Origin: Brachyhypopomus gauderio
Taxonomy: Eukaryota; Chordata; Actinopteri; Gymnotiformes; Hypopomidae
DNA length: 64,000 bases
Direction of reading: 5' to 3'
NCBI RefSeq assembly: GCF_052324685.1
Contig: NW_027506898.1
Location: 1,247,501-1,311,500 of the forward strand
Part shown: positions 47,781 through 57,849 of the stretch, in pieces
Layout of the letters: each line of letters starts with the position of its first letter
How positions within the stretch are numbered: position 1 is the stretch's first letter
Made by a program: the position numbers and the translations under genes
Notes under the pieces: generated by a model
What the model was told of the DNA's origin: nothing
Database searches by the model: none
The model's input: the letters and a program-made list of their open reading frames with translations, nothing else

Positions 47781-47978
47781 GCAGGCCTTAGGGCCCAGGA
47801 GGAGAACTTCTATTTTGTCCTCATTAAGTTGGAGGAAGTTTAGAGACATCCCGCATTTAATATCTCTTACACAGGCCTCAATTTTTCCTAAATTGAGTTT
47901 GTCATCAGGTTTGGCTGATATGTAAAGTTGAGTGTCATCTGCATAGCAGTGAAAATTGACACCATGTTTTTTTGACAC
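47781..47978 (-). mobile_element. L2-like reverse transcriptase fragment in the first block spacer
   Basis: The minus strand reads HCYADDTQLYISAKPDDKLN, then SLNFLQLNEDKIEVLLLGPK. YADD is the RT active-site motif, in the form used by L2-type LINEs. It replaces about 40 bp of the block spacer seen in all later blocks, so it is specific to the leftmost block. Confidence 0.8.
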
Positions 47979-48184
47979 TACTGTTTTGCTGAACACATTG
48001 CAAAACACCCTCACCCTAGCATATTTGGATTTAAATGACTTCACCAATTCTAGGATAATCAGAAAGCTGTTTGCCACAAGAACAAGCATGTAAAATATGC
48101 TGGACTTATATAGACCGCAACCATGTGATAGAGCTTGCATGGAGAAAAGACCTGCAAGCTGGAATCAAGACTAATGAATCAAAA

Positions 48185-48256
48185 AGGTTCCACTGAGAGT
48201 TGAACTCAGATTGCTGGATTCAGAGTCCAGAGTGCTAACCATTACAACATGGAACC
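48185..48256 (-). tRNA. tRNA-Gln(CTG) Q1, GAGTTCAACTC type
   Basis: The 72-nt cloverleaf starts GGTTCCATG at 48256. Anticodon CTG, acceptor stem GGTTCCA/TGGAACC. One change in the D-arm (ATGTTGTAAT). A run of five T starts at the discriminator base. Confidence 0.9.
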
Positions 48257-48405
48257 TACAAGAAAAATTCTGATTCTTCTGTTTTGCTGGGTTCAAGATA
48301 ATTAGTTGAGGTATTTGATTTGGTCAACTGAAAGACACTTTCTGTTTACAGTAGTCTTCAACAATGAAAGCTGGTACAATCCCAGATAAAGAGCATGTAG
48401 CAGAA

Positions 48406-48477
48406 AGGTTCCACCGAGAGTCGAACTCGGATCACTGGATTCAGAGTCCAGAGTGCTAACCATTACACCATGGAACC
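48406..48477 (-). tRNA. tRNA-Gln(CTG) Q2, mosaic body
   Basis: Anticodon CTG, but the variable region reads CAGTGATCC as in the TTG genes, while the D-stem side (GGTTAGCAC) is of CTG type. Confidence 0.95.
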
Positions 48478-48704
48478 TACATGAGACACTTCTGAGTCTT
48501 GTTTTGCTGGGTTCACAGACCAAGTTAAGCTCAAAGTGACTTGTCTTGAGAGGATGCAAGTTGCAACAACTACAGACAAGGACTTCCAGCAACAAGATGT
48601 TTAGTTGAGGTATTCGATTTGGTCAACTGAAAGACACTTTCTGTTTACACTAGTCTTCAACAATGAAAGCTGGTACAATCCCAGATAAAGAGCATGTAGC
48701 AGAA

Positions 48705-48776
48705 AGGTTCCACCGAGAGTCGAACTCGGATTGCTGGATTCAGAGTCCAGAGTGCTAACCATTACACCATGGAACC
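48705..48776 (-). tRNA. tRNA-Gln(CTG) Q3
   Basis: Ordinary CTG sequence with intact A box (TGGTGTAATGG) and B box (GAGTTCGACTC). The 3' flank begins TTTCTGCTAC. Confidence 0.96.
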
Positions 48777-49003
48777 TACATTAGACACTTCTGAGTCTTG
48801 TTTTGCTGGGTTCACAGACCAAGTTAAGCTCAAAGTGACTTGTCATGGGAGAATGCAGGTTGCAACAACTACAGACAAGGACTTCCAGCAACAAGATAAT
48901 TAGTTGAGGTATTTGATTTGGTCAACTGAAAGACACTTTCTGTTTACAGTAGTCTTCAACAATGAAAGCTGGTACAATCCCAGATAAAGAGCATGTAGCA
49001 GAA

Positions 49004-49075
49004 AGGTTCCACCGAGAGTCGAACTCGGATCACTGGATTCAAAGTCCAGAGTGCTGAACATTACACCATGGAACC
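49004..49075 (-). tRNA. tRNA-Gln(TTG) Q4
   Basis: Anticodon TTG. The D-loop reads AATGTTCAG, so one of the two conserved G bases (18-19) is lost, also affecting the A box. Possibly impaired. Confidence 0.88.
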
Positions 49076-49144
49076 CACAGCAAAAGTTGTTTCTAGCAAA
49101 TGAGTTGCTGGATTCAGAGTCCAGAATGCTAACACCATGGAACC

Positions 49145-49470
49145 AGCAAATAGGTTTCCAACTTCTCTGCCGTTGATTTCAGAGTCTGTTGTGCTTACTA
49201 CTGCATCACGCAACCAAAGAAATTAGCTTTTGTGAATACTGTTTTGCTGAACACATAGCAAAACATCCTGTCCTGAGACCCTAGCATATTTGGATTTAAA
49301 TGACTTCACCAATTCTAGGATAATCAGAAAGCTGTTTGCCACAAGAATAAGCATGTAAAAATTCTGAAAACAATTCATGAAATATGCTGGAATTATATAG
49401 ACCGCAAGCATGTGATAGAGCTTGCATGGAGAAAAGACCTGCAAGCTGGAATCAACATTAATGAATCAAA
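49145..49470. other. AT-rich block spacer (one per block)
   Basis: Between each 39-bp fragment and the next GAGTTCAACTC-type gene lies a spacer of about 320 bp of unknown origin, conserved between blocks. It includes CATATTTGGATTTAAATGAC and AGAAAGCTGTTTGCCACAAG. On the minus strand it carries several T4-T5 runs, unlike the 298-bp units. It holds a 73-codon open frame that I do not consider a gene. Confidence 0.7.
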
Positions 49471-49535
49471 AGGTTCCACTGAGAGTTGAACTCAGATTGC
49501 TGGATTCAGAGTCCTAACCATTACACCATGGAACC
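49471..49535 (-). pseudogene. tRNA-Gln(CTG) Q5 with a 7-nt deletion
   Basis: Occupies the GAGTTCAACTC-type position of its block. It lacks 7 nt across the D-stem 3' strand and anticodon-stem 5' strand (65 instead of 72 nt), so it cannot form a normal cloverleaf. The CTG anticodon is still readable. Confidence 0.9.
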
Positions 49536-49763
49536 TAAAAGATAAGTTCTGATTCTTCTGTTTTGCTGGGTTCACAGACCAAGTTAAGCTCAAAGTGACT
49601 TGTCTTGAGAGGATGCAAGTTGCAACAACTACAGACAAGGACTTCCAGCAACAAGATATTTAGTTGAGGTATTCGATTTGGTCAACTGAAAGACACTTTC
49701 TGTTTACAGTAGTCTTCAACAACGAAAGCTGGCACAACCCCTGATAAAGAGCATGTAGCAGAA

Positions 49764-49835
49764 AGGTTCCACCGAGAGTCGAACTCAGATTACTGGATTC
49801 AGAGTCCAGAGTGCTAACCATTACACCATGGAACC
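49764..49835 (-). tRNA. tRNA-Gln(CTG) Q6
   Basis: CTG anticodon. The T-stem starts CTGAG, giving a T-G wobble at the second pair; the variable region is CAGTAATC. Confidence 0.93.
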
Positions 49836-50062
49836 TACATGACACACTTCTGAGTCTTGTTTTGCTGGGTTCACAGACCAAGTTAAGCTCAAAGTGACTT
49901 GTCTTGAGAGGATGCAAGTTGCAACAACTACAGACAAGGACTTCCAGCAACAAGATGTTTAGTTGAGGTATTCGATTTGGTCAACTGAAAGACACTTTCT
50001 GTTTACACTAGTCTTCAACAATGAAAGCTGGTACAATCCCAGATAAAGAGCATGTAGCAGAA

Positions 50063-50134
50063 AGGTTCCACCGAGAGTCGAACTCGGATTGCTGGATTCA
50101 GAGTCCAGAGTGCTAACCATTACACCATGGAACC
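50063..50134 (-). tRNA. tRNA-Gln(CTG) Q7
   Basis: Same sequence as Q3 by eye, 299 bp from Q6. Confidence 0.96.
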
Positions 50135-50361
50135 TACTTTAGACACTTCTGAGTCTTGTTTTGCTCGGTTCACAGACCAAGTTAAGCTCAAAGTGACTTG
50201 TCATGGGAGAATGCATGTTGCAACAACTACAGACAAGGACTTCCAGCAACAAGATAATTAGTTGAGGTATTTGATTTGGTCAACTGAAAGACACTTTCTG
50301 TTTACAGTAGTCTTCAACAATGAAAGCTGGTACAATCCCAGATAAAGAGCATGTAGCAGAA

Positions 50362-50433
50362 AGGTTCCACCGAGAGTCGAACTCGGATCACTGGACTCAA
50401 AGTCCAGAGTGCTGACCATTACACCATGGAACC
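50362..50433 (-). tRNA. tRNA-Gln(TTG) Q8
   Basis: Anticodon loop CTTTGAG; base 38 is G instead of A. Otherwise standard TTG type. Four T lie 6 nt upstream of its 5' end. Confidence 0.94.
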
Positions 50434-50826
50434 CACAGCAAAAGTTGTTTCTAGCAAATGAGTTGCTGGATTCAGAGTCCAGAATGCTAACACCATGGAA
50501 CCAGCAAATAGGTTTCCAACTTCTCTGCCGTTGATTTCAGTCTGTTGTGCTTACTACTGCATCACGCAACCAAAGAAATTAGCTTTTGTGAATACTGTTT
50601 TGCTGAACACATAGCAAAACATCCTGTCCTGAGACCCTAGCATATTTGGATTTAAATGACTTCACCAATTCTAGAATAATCAGAAAGCTGTTTGCCACAA
50701 GAACAAGCATGTAAAAATTCTGAAAACAATTCATGAAATATGCTGGAATTATATAGACCGCAAGCATGTGATAGAGCTTGCATGGAGAAAAGACCTGCAA
50801 GCTGGAATCAACACTAATGAATCAAA

Positions 50827-50898
50827 AGGTTCCACTGAGAGTTGAACTCAGATTGCTGGATTCAGAGTCCAGAGTGCTAACCATTACACCATGGAACC
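50827..50898 (-). tRNA. tRNA-Gln(CTG) Q9, GAGTTCAACTC type
   Basis: T-arm CTGAG-TTCAACT-CTCAG. A four-T run begins at the discriminator, and another lies 1 nt before the 5' end. Confidence 0.96.
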
Positions 50899-51126
50899 TA
50901 AAAGATAAGTTCTGATTCTTCTGTTTTGCTGGGTTCACAGACCAAGTTAAGCTCAAAGTGACTTGTCTTGAGAGGATGCAAGTTGCAACAACTACAGACA
51001 AGGACTTCCAGCAACAAGATATTTAGTTGAGGTATTCGATTTGGTCAACTGAAAGACACTTTCTGTTTACACTAGTCTTCAACAATGAAAGCTGGTACAA
51101 TCCCAAATAAAGAGCATGTAGCAGAA

Positions 51127-51198
51127 AGGTTCCACCGAGAGTCAAACTCGGATTGCTGGATTCAGAGTCCAGCGTGCTAACCATTACACCATGGAACC
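51127..51198 (-). tRNA. tRNA-Gln(CTG) Q10, T-loop variant
   Basis: The T-loop reads TTTGACT: the near-universal C56 is T, inside box B. It also has CACGCTGG at the D/anticodon junction. Probably weak or inactive. Confidence 0.85.
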
Positions 51199-51425
51199 TA
51201 CGTTAGACACTTCTGAGTCTTGTTTTGCTCGGTTCACAGACCAAGTTAAGCTCAAAGTGACTTGTCATGGGAGAATGCATGTTGCAACAACTACAGACAA
51301 GGACTTCCAGCAACAAGATATTTAGTTGAGGTATTCGATTTGGTCAACTGAAAGACACTTTCTGTTTACAGTAGTCTTCAACAATGAAAGCTGGTACAAT
51401 CCCAGATAAAGAGCATGTAGCAGAA

Positions 51426-51497
51426 AGGTTCCACCGAAAGTCGAACTCGGATTGCTGGATTCAGAGTCCAGAGTGCTAAACATTACACCATGGAACC
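51426..51497 (-). tRNA. tRNA-Gln(CTG) Q11, D-loop variant
   Basis: The D-loop AATGTTTAG loses one conserved G, and the T-stem 3' strand is TTCGG (G53-T61 wobble). Possibly impaired. Matches Q26. Confidence 0.88.
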
Positions 51498-51724
51498 TAC
51501 ATTAGACATTTCTGAGTCTTGTTTTGCTGGGTTCACAGACCAAGTTAAGCTCAAAGTGACTTGTCTTGAGAGGATGCAGGTTGCAACAACTACAGACAAG
51601 GACTTCCAGCAACAAGATGTTTAGTTGAGGTATTCGATTTGGTCAACTGAAAGACACTTTCTGTTTACACTAGTCTTCAACAATGAAAGCTGGTACAATC
51701 CCAGATAAAGAGCATGTAGCAGAA

Positions 51725-51796
51725 AGGTTCCACCGATAGTCGAACTCGGATCACTGGATTCAAAGTCCAGAGTGCTGACCATTACACCATGGAACC
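51725..51796 (-). tRNA. tRNA-Gln(TTG) Q12
   Basis: TTG anticodon. The T-stem ends ATCGG, so the first T-stem pair (G53-C61) is a G-A mismatch. Shared only with Q27. Confidence 0.92.
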
Positions 51797-52189
51797 CACA
51801 GCAAAAGTTGTTTCTAGCAAATGAGTTGCTGGATTCAGAGTCCAGAATGCTAACACCATGGAACCAGCAAATAGGTTTCCAACTTCTCTGCCGTTGATTT
51901 CAGTCTGTTGTGCTTACTACTGCATCACGCAACCAAAGAAATTAGCTTTTGTGAATACTGTTTTGCTGAACACATAGCAAAACATCCTGTCCTGAGACCC
52001 TAGCATATTTGGATTTAAATGACTTCACCAATTCTAGGATAATCAGAAAGCTGTTTGCCACAAGAACAAGCATGTAAAAATTCTGAAAACAATTCATGAA
52101 ATATGCTGGAATTATATAGACCACAAGCATGTGATAGAGCTTGCATGGAGAAAAGACCTGCAAGCTGGAATCAACACTAATGAATCAAA

Positions 52190-52261
52190 AGGTTCCACTG
52201 AGAGTTGAACTCAGATTGCTGGATTCAGAGTCCAGAGTGCTAACCATTACACCATGGAACC
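52190..52261 (-). tRNA. tRNA-Gln(CTG) Q13, GAGTTCAACTC type
   Basis: Same as Q9. First gene (plus-strand order) of a five-gene block that is repeated at Q28-Q32. Confidence 0.96.
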
Positions 52262-52489
52262 TAAAAGATAAGTTCTGATTCTTCTGTTTTGCTGGGTTCA
52301 CAGACCAAGTTAAGCTCAAAGTGACTTGTCTTGAGAGGATGCAAGTTGCAACAACTACAGACAAGGACTTGCAGCAACAAGATATTTAGTTGAGGTATTC
52401 GATTTGGTCAACTGAAAGACACTTTCTGTTTACAGTAGTCTTCAACAATGAAAGCTGGTACAATCCCAGATAAAGAGCATGTAGCAGAA

Positions 52490-52561
52490 AGGTTCCACCG
52501 AGAGTCGAACTCGGATTACTGGATTCAGAGTCCAGAGTGCTAACCATTACACCATGGAACC
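52490..52561 (-). tRNA. tRNA-Gln(CTG) Q14
   Basis: CTG gene with variable region CAGTAATCC, as in Q29. Confidence 0.95.
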
Positions 52562-52788
52562 TACATGAGACACTTCTGAGTCTTGTTTTGCTGGGTTCAC
52601 AGACCAAGTTAAGCTCAAAGTGACTTGTCTTGAGAGGATGCAAGTTGCAACAACTACAGACAAGGACTTCCAGCAACAAGATATTTAGTTGAGGTATTCG
52701 ATTTGGTCAACTGAAAGACACTTTCTGTTTACACTAGTCTTCAACAATGAAAGCTGGTACAATCCCAGATAAAGAGCATATAGCAGAA

Positions 52789-52860
52789 AGGTTCCACCGA
52801 GAGTCGAACTCGGATTGCTGGATTCAGAATCCAGCGTGCTAACCATTACACCATGGAACC
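52789..52860 (-). tRNA. tRNA-Gln(CTG) Q15, base-32 variant
   Basis: Anticodon loop TTCTGAA (C32 to T), with CACGCTGG before the anticodon stem. The same pair of changes occurs in Q25, Q30, Q37 and Q43. Confidence 0.93.
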
Positions 52861-53087
52861 TACGTTAGACACTTCTGAGTCTTGTTTTGCTCGGTTCACA
52901 GACCAAGTTAAGCTCAAAGTGATTTGTCATGGGAGAATGCATGTTGCAACAACTACAGACAAGGACTTCCAGCAACAAGATATTTAGTTGAGGTATTCGA
53001 TTTGGTCAACTGAAAGACACTTTCTGTTTACAGTAGTCTTCAACAATGAAAGCTGGTACAATCCCAGATAAAGAGCATGTAGCAGAA

Positions 53088-53159
53088 AGGTTCCACCGAG
53101 AGTCGAACTCGGATTGCTGGATTCAGAGTCCAGAGTGCTAACCATTACACCATGGAACC
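53088..53159 (-). tRNA. tRNA-Gln(CTG) Q16
   Basis: Ordinary CTG sequence. Corresponds in position to Q31, Q38 and Q44. Confidence 0.96.
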
Positions 53160-53386
53160 TACATGAGACACTTCTGAGTCTTGTTTTGCTGGGTTCACAG
53201 ACCAAGTTAAGCTCAAAGTGACTTGTCATGGGAGAATGCATGTTGCAACAACTACAGACAAGGACTTCCAGCAACAAGATAATTAGTTGAGGTATTTGAT
53301 TTGGTCAACTGAAAGACACTTTCTGTTTACAGTAGTCTTCAACAATGAAAGCTGGTACAATCCCAGATAAAGAGCATGTAGCAGAA

Positions 53387-53458
53387 AGGTTCCACCGAGA
53401 GTCGAACTCGGATCACTGGATTCAAAGTCCAGAGTGCTGACCATTACACCATGGAACC
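53387..53458 (-). tRNA. tRNA-Gln(TTG) Q17
   Basis: Consensus TTG gene: anticodon loop CTTTGAA, D region GGTCAGCAC, variable region CAGTGATCC. Confidence 0.96.
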
Positions 53459-53853
53459 CACAGCAAAAGTTGTTTCTAGCAAATGAGTTGCTGGATTCAG
53501 AGTCCAGAATGCTAACACCATGGAACCAGCAAATAGGTTTCCAACTTCTCTGCCGTTGATTTCAGAGTCTGTTGTGCTTACTACTGCATCACGCAACCAA
53601 AGAAATTAGCTTTTGTGAATACTGTTTTGCTGAACACATAGCAAAACATCCTGTCCTGAGACCCTAGCATATTTGGATTTAAATGACTTCACCAATTCTA
53701 GGATAATCAGAAAGCTGTTTGCCACAAGAACAAGCATGTAAAAATTCTGAAAACAATTCATGAAATATGCTGGAATTATATAGACCGCAAGCATGTGATA
53801 GAGCTTGCATGGAGAAAAGACCTGCAAGCTGGAATCAACACTAATGAATCAAA

Positions 53854-53925
53854 AGGTTCCACTGAGAGTTGAACTCAGATTGCTGGATTCAGAGTCCAGA
53901 GTGCTAACCATTACACCATGGAACC
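53854..53925 (-). tRNA. tRNA-Gln(CTG) Q18, GAGTTCAACTC type
   Basis: Identical in type to Q9, with the same four-T run on both sides. Confidence 0.96.
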
Positions 53926-54153
53926 TAAAAGATAAGTTCTGATTCTTCTGTTTTGCTGGGTTCACAGACCAAGTTAAGCTCAAAGTGACTTGTCTTGAGA
54001 GGATGCAAGTTGCAACAACTACAGACAAGGACTTCCAGCAACAAGATATTTAGTTGAGGTATTCGATTTGGTCAACTGAAAGACACTTTCTGTTTACACT
54101 AGTCTTCAACAATGAAAGCTGGTACAATCCCAGATAAAGAGCATGTAGCAGAA

Positions 54154-54225
54154 AGGTTCCACCGAGAGTCGAACTCGGATTGCTGGATTCAGAGTCCAGA
54201 GTGCTAAACATTACACCATGGAACC
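54154..54225 (-). tRNA. tRNA-Gln(CTG) Q19, D-loop variant
   Basis: AATGTTTAG D-loop (one conserved G lost), T-arm normal. Same type as Q34 and Q47. Confidence 0.88.
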
Positions 54226-54452
54226 TACATTAGACATTTCTGAGTCTTGTTTTGCTGGGTTCACAGACCAAGTTAAGCTCAAAGTGACTTGTCTTGAGAG
54301 GATGCAGGTTGCAACAACTACAGACAAGGACTTCCAGCAACAAGATGTTTAGTTGAGGTATTCGATTTGGTCAACTGAAAGACACTTTCTGTTTACACTA
54401 GTCTTCAACAACGAAAGCTGGTACAACCCCTGATAAAGAGCATGTAGCAGAA

Positions 54453-54524
54453 AGGTTCCACCGAGAGTCGAACTTGGATTGCTGGATTCAGAGTCCAGCG
54501 TGCTAACCATTACACCATGGAACC
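54453..54524 (-). tRNA. tRNA-Gln(CTG) Q20, T-stem mismatch
   Basis: The T-stem reads CCAAG against CTCGG (A51-C63 mismatch), with CACGCTGG before the anticodon stem. Same type as Q48; the T-arm half is shared with Q35. Confidence 0.9.
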
Positions 54525-54751
54525 TACGTTAGACACTTCTGAGTCTTGTTTTGCTGGGTTCACAGACCAAGTTAAGCTCAAAGTGACTTGTCATGGGAGA
54601 ATGCATGTTGCAACAACTACAGACAAGGACTTCCAGCAACAAGATAATTAGTTGAGGTATTTGATTTGGTCAACTGAAAGACACTTTCTGTTTACAGTAG
54701 TCTTCAACAATGAAAGCTGGTACAATCCCAGATAAAGAGCATGTAGCAGAA

Positions 54752-54823
54752 AGGTTCCACCGAGAGTCGAACTCGGATCACTGGATTCAAAGTCCAGAGT
54801 GCTGACCATTACACCATGGAACC
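54752..54823 (-). tRNA. tRNA-Gln(TTG) Q21
   Basis: Consensus TTG gene. Its 5' flank carries the marker AAAAGGTGTTTCTAGAAAAT (plus strand), shared only with Q39. Confidence 0.96.
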
Positions 54824-55218
54824 CACAGCAAAAGGTGTTTCTAGAAAATGAGTTGCTGGATTCAGAGTCCAGAATGCTAACACCATGGAACCAGCAAATA
54901 GGTTTCCAACTTCTCTGCCGTTGATTTCAGAGTCTGTTGTGCTTACCACTGCATCACGCAACCAAAGAAATTAGCTTTTGTGAATACTGTTTTGCTGAAC
55001 ACATAGCAAAACATCCTGTCCTGAGACCCTAGCATATTTGGATTTAAATGACTTCACCAATTCTAGGATAATCAGAAAGCTGTTTGCCACAAGAACAAGC
55101 ATGTAAAAATTCTGAAAACAATTCATGAAATATGCTGGAATTATATATACCGCAAGCATGTGATAGAGCTTGCATGGAGAAAAGACCTGCAAGCTGGAAT
55201 CAACACTAATGAATCAAA

Positions 55219-55290
55219 AGGTTCCACTGAGAGTTGAACTCAGATTGCTGGATTCAGAGTCCAGAGTGCTAACCATTACACCATGGAACC
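55219..55290 (-). tRNA. tRNA-Gln(CTG) Q22, GAGTTCAACTC type
   Basis: Same type as Q9. The adjoining spacer has the marker TTATATATACCGC, shared with that of Q40. Confidence 0.96.
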
Positions 55291-55518
55291 TAAAAGATAA
55301 GTTCTGATTCTTCTGTTTTGCTGGGTTCACAGACCAAGTTAAGCTCAAAGTGACTTGTCTTGAGAGGATGCAAGTTGCAACAACTACAGACAAGGACTTG
55401 CAGCAACAAGATATTTAGTTGAGGTATTCGATTTGGTCAACTGAAAGACACTTTCTGTTTACAGTAGTCTTCAACAATGAAAGCTGGTACAATCCCAGAT
55501 AAAGAGCATGTAGCAGAA

Positions 55519-55590
55519 AGGTTCCACCGAGAGTCGAACTCGGATTGCTGGATTCAGAGTCCAGAGTGCAAACCATTACACCATGGAACC
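55519..55590 (-). tRNA. tRNA-Gln(CTG) Q23, A21 variant
   Basis: The D region reads GGTTTGCAC: the conserved A21 is T. Same as Q41; this half is also in Q35. Confidence 0.9.
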
Positions 55591-55816
55591 TACATGAGAC
55601 ACTTCTGAGTCTTGTTTTGCTGGGTTCACAGACCAAGTTAAGCTCAAAGTGACTTGTCATGGGAGAATGCATGTTGCAACAACTACAGACAAGGACTTCC
55701 AGCAACAAGATAATTAGTTGAGGTATTTGATTTGGTCAACTGAAAGACACTTTCTGTTTACAGTAGTCTTCAACAATGAAAGCTGGTACAATCCCAGATA
55801 AAGAGCAATAGCAGAA

Positions 55817-55888
55817 AGGTTCCACCGAGAGTCGAACTCGGATCACTGGATTCAGAGTCCAGAGTGCTAACCATTACACCATGGAACC
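55817..55888 (-). tRNA. tRNA-Gln(CTG) Q24, mosaic body
   Basis: CTG anticodon with the TTG-type variable region CAGTGATCC. The 3' flank has a 2-nt shorter spacer (GAGCAATAGC). Same as Q36 and Q42. Confidence 0.95.
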
Positions 55889-56115
55889 TACATGAGACAC
55901 TTCTGAGTCTTGTTTTGCTGGGTTCACAGACCAAGTTAAGCTCAAAGTGACTTGTCTTGAGAGGATGCAAGTTGCAACAACTACAGACAAGGACTTCCAG
56001 CAACAAGATATTTAGTTGAGGTATTCGATTTGGTCAACTGAAAGACACTTTCTGTTTACACTAGTCTTCAACAATGAAAGCTGGTACAATCCCAGATAAA
56101 GAGCATGTAGCAGAA

Positions 56116-56187
56116 AGGTTCCACCGAGAGTCGAACTCGGATTGCTGGATTCAGAATCCAGCGTGCTAACCATTACACCATGGAACC
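56116..56187 (-). tRNA. tRNA-Gln(CTG) Q25, base-32 variant
   Basis: Same type as Q15. Confidence 0.93.
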
Positions 56188-56414
56188 TACGTTAGACACT
56201 TCTGAGTCTTGTTTTGCTCGGTTCACAGACCAAGTTAAGCTCAAAGTGATTTGTCATGGGAGAATGCATGTTGCAACAACTACAGACAAGGACTTCCAGC
56301 AACAAGATATTTAGTTGAGGTATTCGATTTGGTCAACTGAAAGACACTTTCTGTTTACAGTAGTCTTCAACAATGAAAGCTGGTACAATCCCAGATAAAG
56401 AGCATGTAGCAGAA

Positions 56415-56486
56415 AGGTTCCACCGAAAGTCGAACTCGGATTGCTGGATTCAGAGTCCAGAGTGCTAAACATTACACCATGGAACC
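56415..56486 (-). tRNA. tRNA-Gln(CTG) Q26, D-loop variant
   Basis: Same two changes as Q11, located 4989 bp away. Confidence 0.88.
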
Positions 56487-56713
56487 TACATTAGACATTT
56501 CTGAGTCTTGTTTTGCTGGGTTCACAGACCAAGTTAAGCTCAAAGTGACTTGTCTTGAGAGGATGCAGGTTGCAACAACTACAGACAAGGACTTCCAGCA
56601 ACAAGATGTTTAGTTGAGGTATTCGATTTGGTCAACTGAAAGACACTTTCTGTTTACACTAGTCTTCAACAATGAAAGCTGGTACAATCCCAGATAAAGA
56701 GCATGTAGCAGAA

Positions 56714-56785
56714 AGGTTCCACCGATAGTCGAACTCGGATCACTGGATTCAAAGTCCAGAGTGCTGACCATTACACCATGGAACC
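56714..56785 (-). tRNA. tRNA-Gln(TTG) Q27
   Basis: Carries the same G53-A61 mismatch as Q12, 4989 bp away. Confidence 0.92.
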
Positions 56786-57178
56786 CACAGCAAAAGTTGT
56801 TTCTAGCAAATGAGTTGCTGGATTCAGAGTCCAGAATGCTAACACCATGGAACCAGCAAATAGGTTTCCAACTTCTCTGCCGTTGATTTCAGTCTGTTGT
56901 GCTTACTACTGCATCACGCAACCAAAGAAATTAGCTTTTGTGAATACTGTTTTGCTGAACACATAGCAAAACATCCTGTCCTGAGACCCTAGCATATTTG
57001 GATTTAAATGACTTCACCAATTCTAGGATAATCAGAAAGCTGTTTGCCACAAGAACAAGCATGTAAAAATTCTGAAAACAATTCATGAAATATGCTGGAA
57101 TTATATAGACCACAAGCATGTGATAGAGCTTGCATGGAGAAAAGACCTGCAAGCTGGAATCAACACTAATGAATCAAA

Positions 57179-57250
57179 AGGTTCCACTGAGAGTTGAACT
57201 CAGATTGCTGGATTCAGAGTCCAGAGTGCTAACCATTACACCATGGAACC
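57179..57250 (-). tRNA. tRNA-Gln(CTG) Q28, GAGTTCAACTC type
   Basis: Same type as Q13. The next spacer carries GACTTGCAGCAAC (plus strand) like that after Q13. Confidence 0.96.
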
Positions 57251-57478
57251 TAAAAGATAAGTTCTGATTCTTCTGTTTTGCTGGGTTCACAGACCAAGTT
57301 AAGCTCAAAGTGACTTGTCTTGAGAGGATGCAAGTTGCAACAACTACAGACAAGGACTTGCAGCAACAAGATATTTAGTTGAGGTATTCGATTTGGTCAA
57401 CTGAAAGACACTTTCTGTTTACAGTAGTCTTCAACAATGAAAGCTGGTACAATCCCAGATAAAGAGCATGTAGCAGAA

Positions 57479-57550
57479 AGGTTCCACCGAGAGTCGAACT
57501 CGGATTACTGGATTCAGAGTCCAGAGTGCTAACCATTACACCATGGAACC
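57479..57550 (-). tRNA. tRNA-Gln(CTG) Q29
   Basis: Same as Q14, variable region CAGTAATCC. Confidence 0.95.
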
Positions 57551-57777
57551 TACATGAGACACTTCTGAGTCTTGTTTTGCTGGGTTCACAGACCAAGTTA
57601 AGCTCAAAGTGACTTGTCTTGAGAGGATGCAAGTTGCAACAACTACAGACAAGGACTTCCAGCAACAAGATATTTAGTTGAGGTATTCGATTTGGTCAAC
57701 TGAAAGACACTTTCTGTTTACACTAGTCTTCAACAATGAAAGCTGGTACAATCCCAGATAAAGAGCATGTAGCAGAA

Positions 57778-57849
57778 AGGTTCCACCGAGAGTCGAACTC
57801 GGATTGCTGGATTCAGAATCCAGCGTGCTAACCATTACACCATGGAACC
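57778..57849 (-). tRNA. tRNA-Gln(CTG) Q30, base-32 variant
   Basis: Same type as Q15. Confidence 0.93.

Noticed and set aside
48302-48595. Repeated open frames of 97, 78 and 73 codons on the minus strand throughout the array
   Set aside because: The 97- and 78-codon frames run across the tRNA genes and their spacers, and the 73-codon frame lies in the block spacer. They recur only because the unit is repeated. They have no recognisable domain or splice context.
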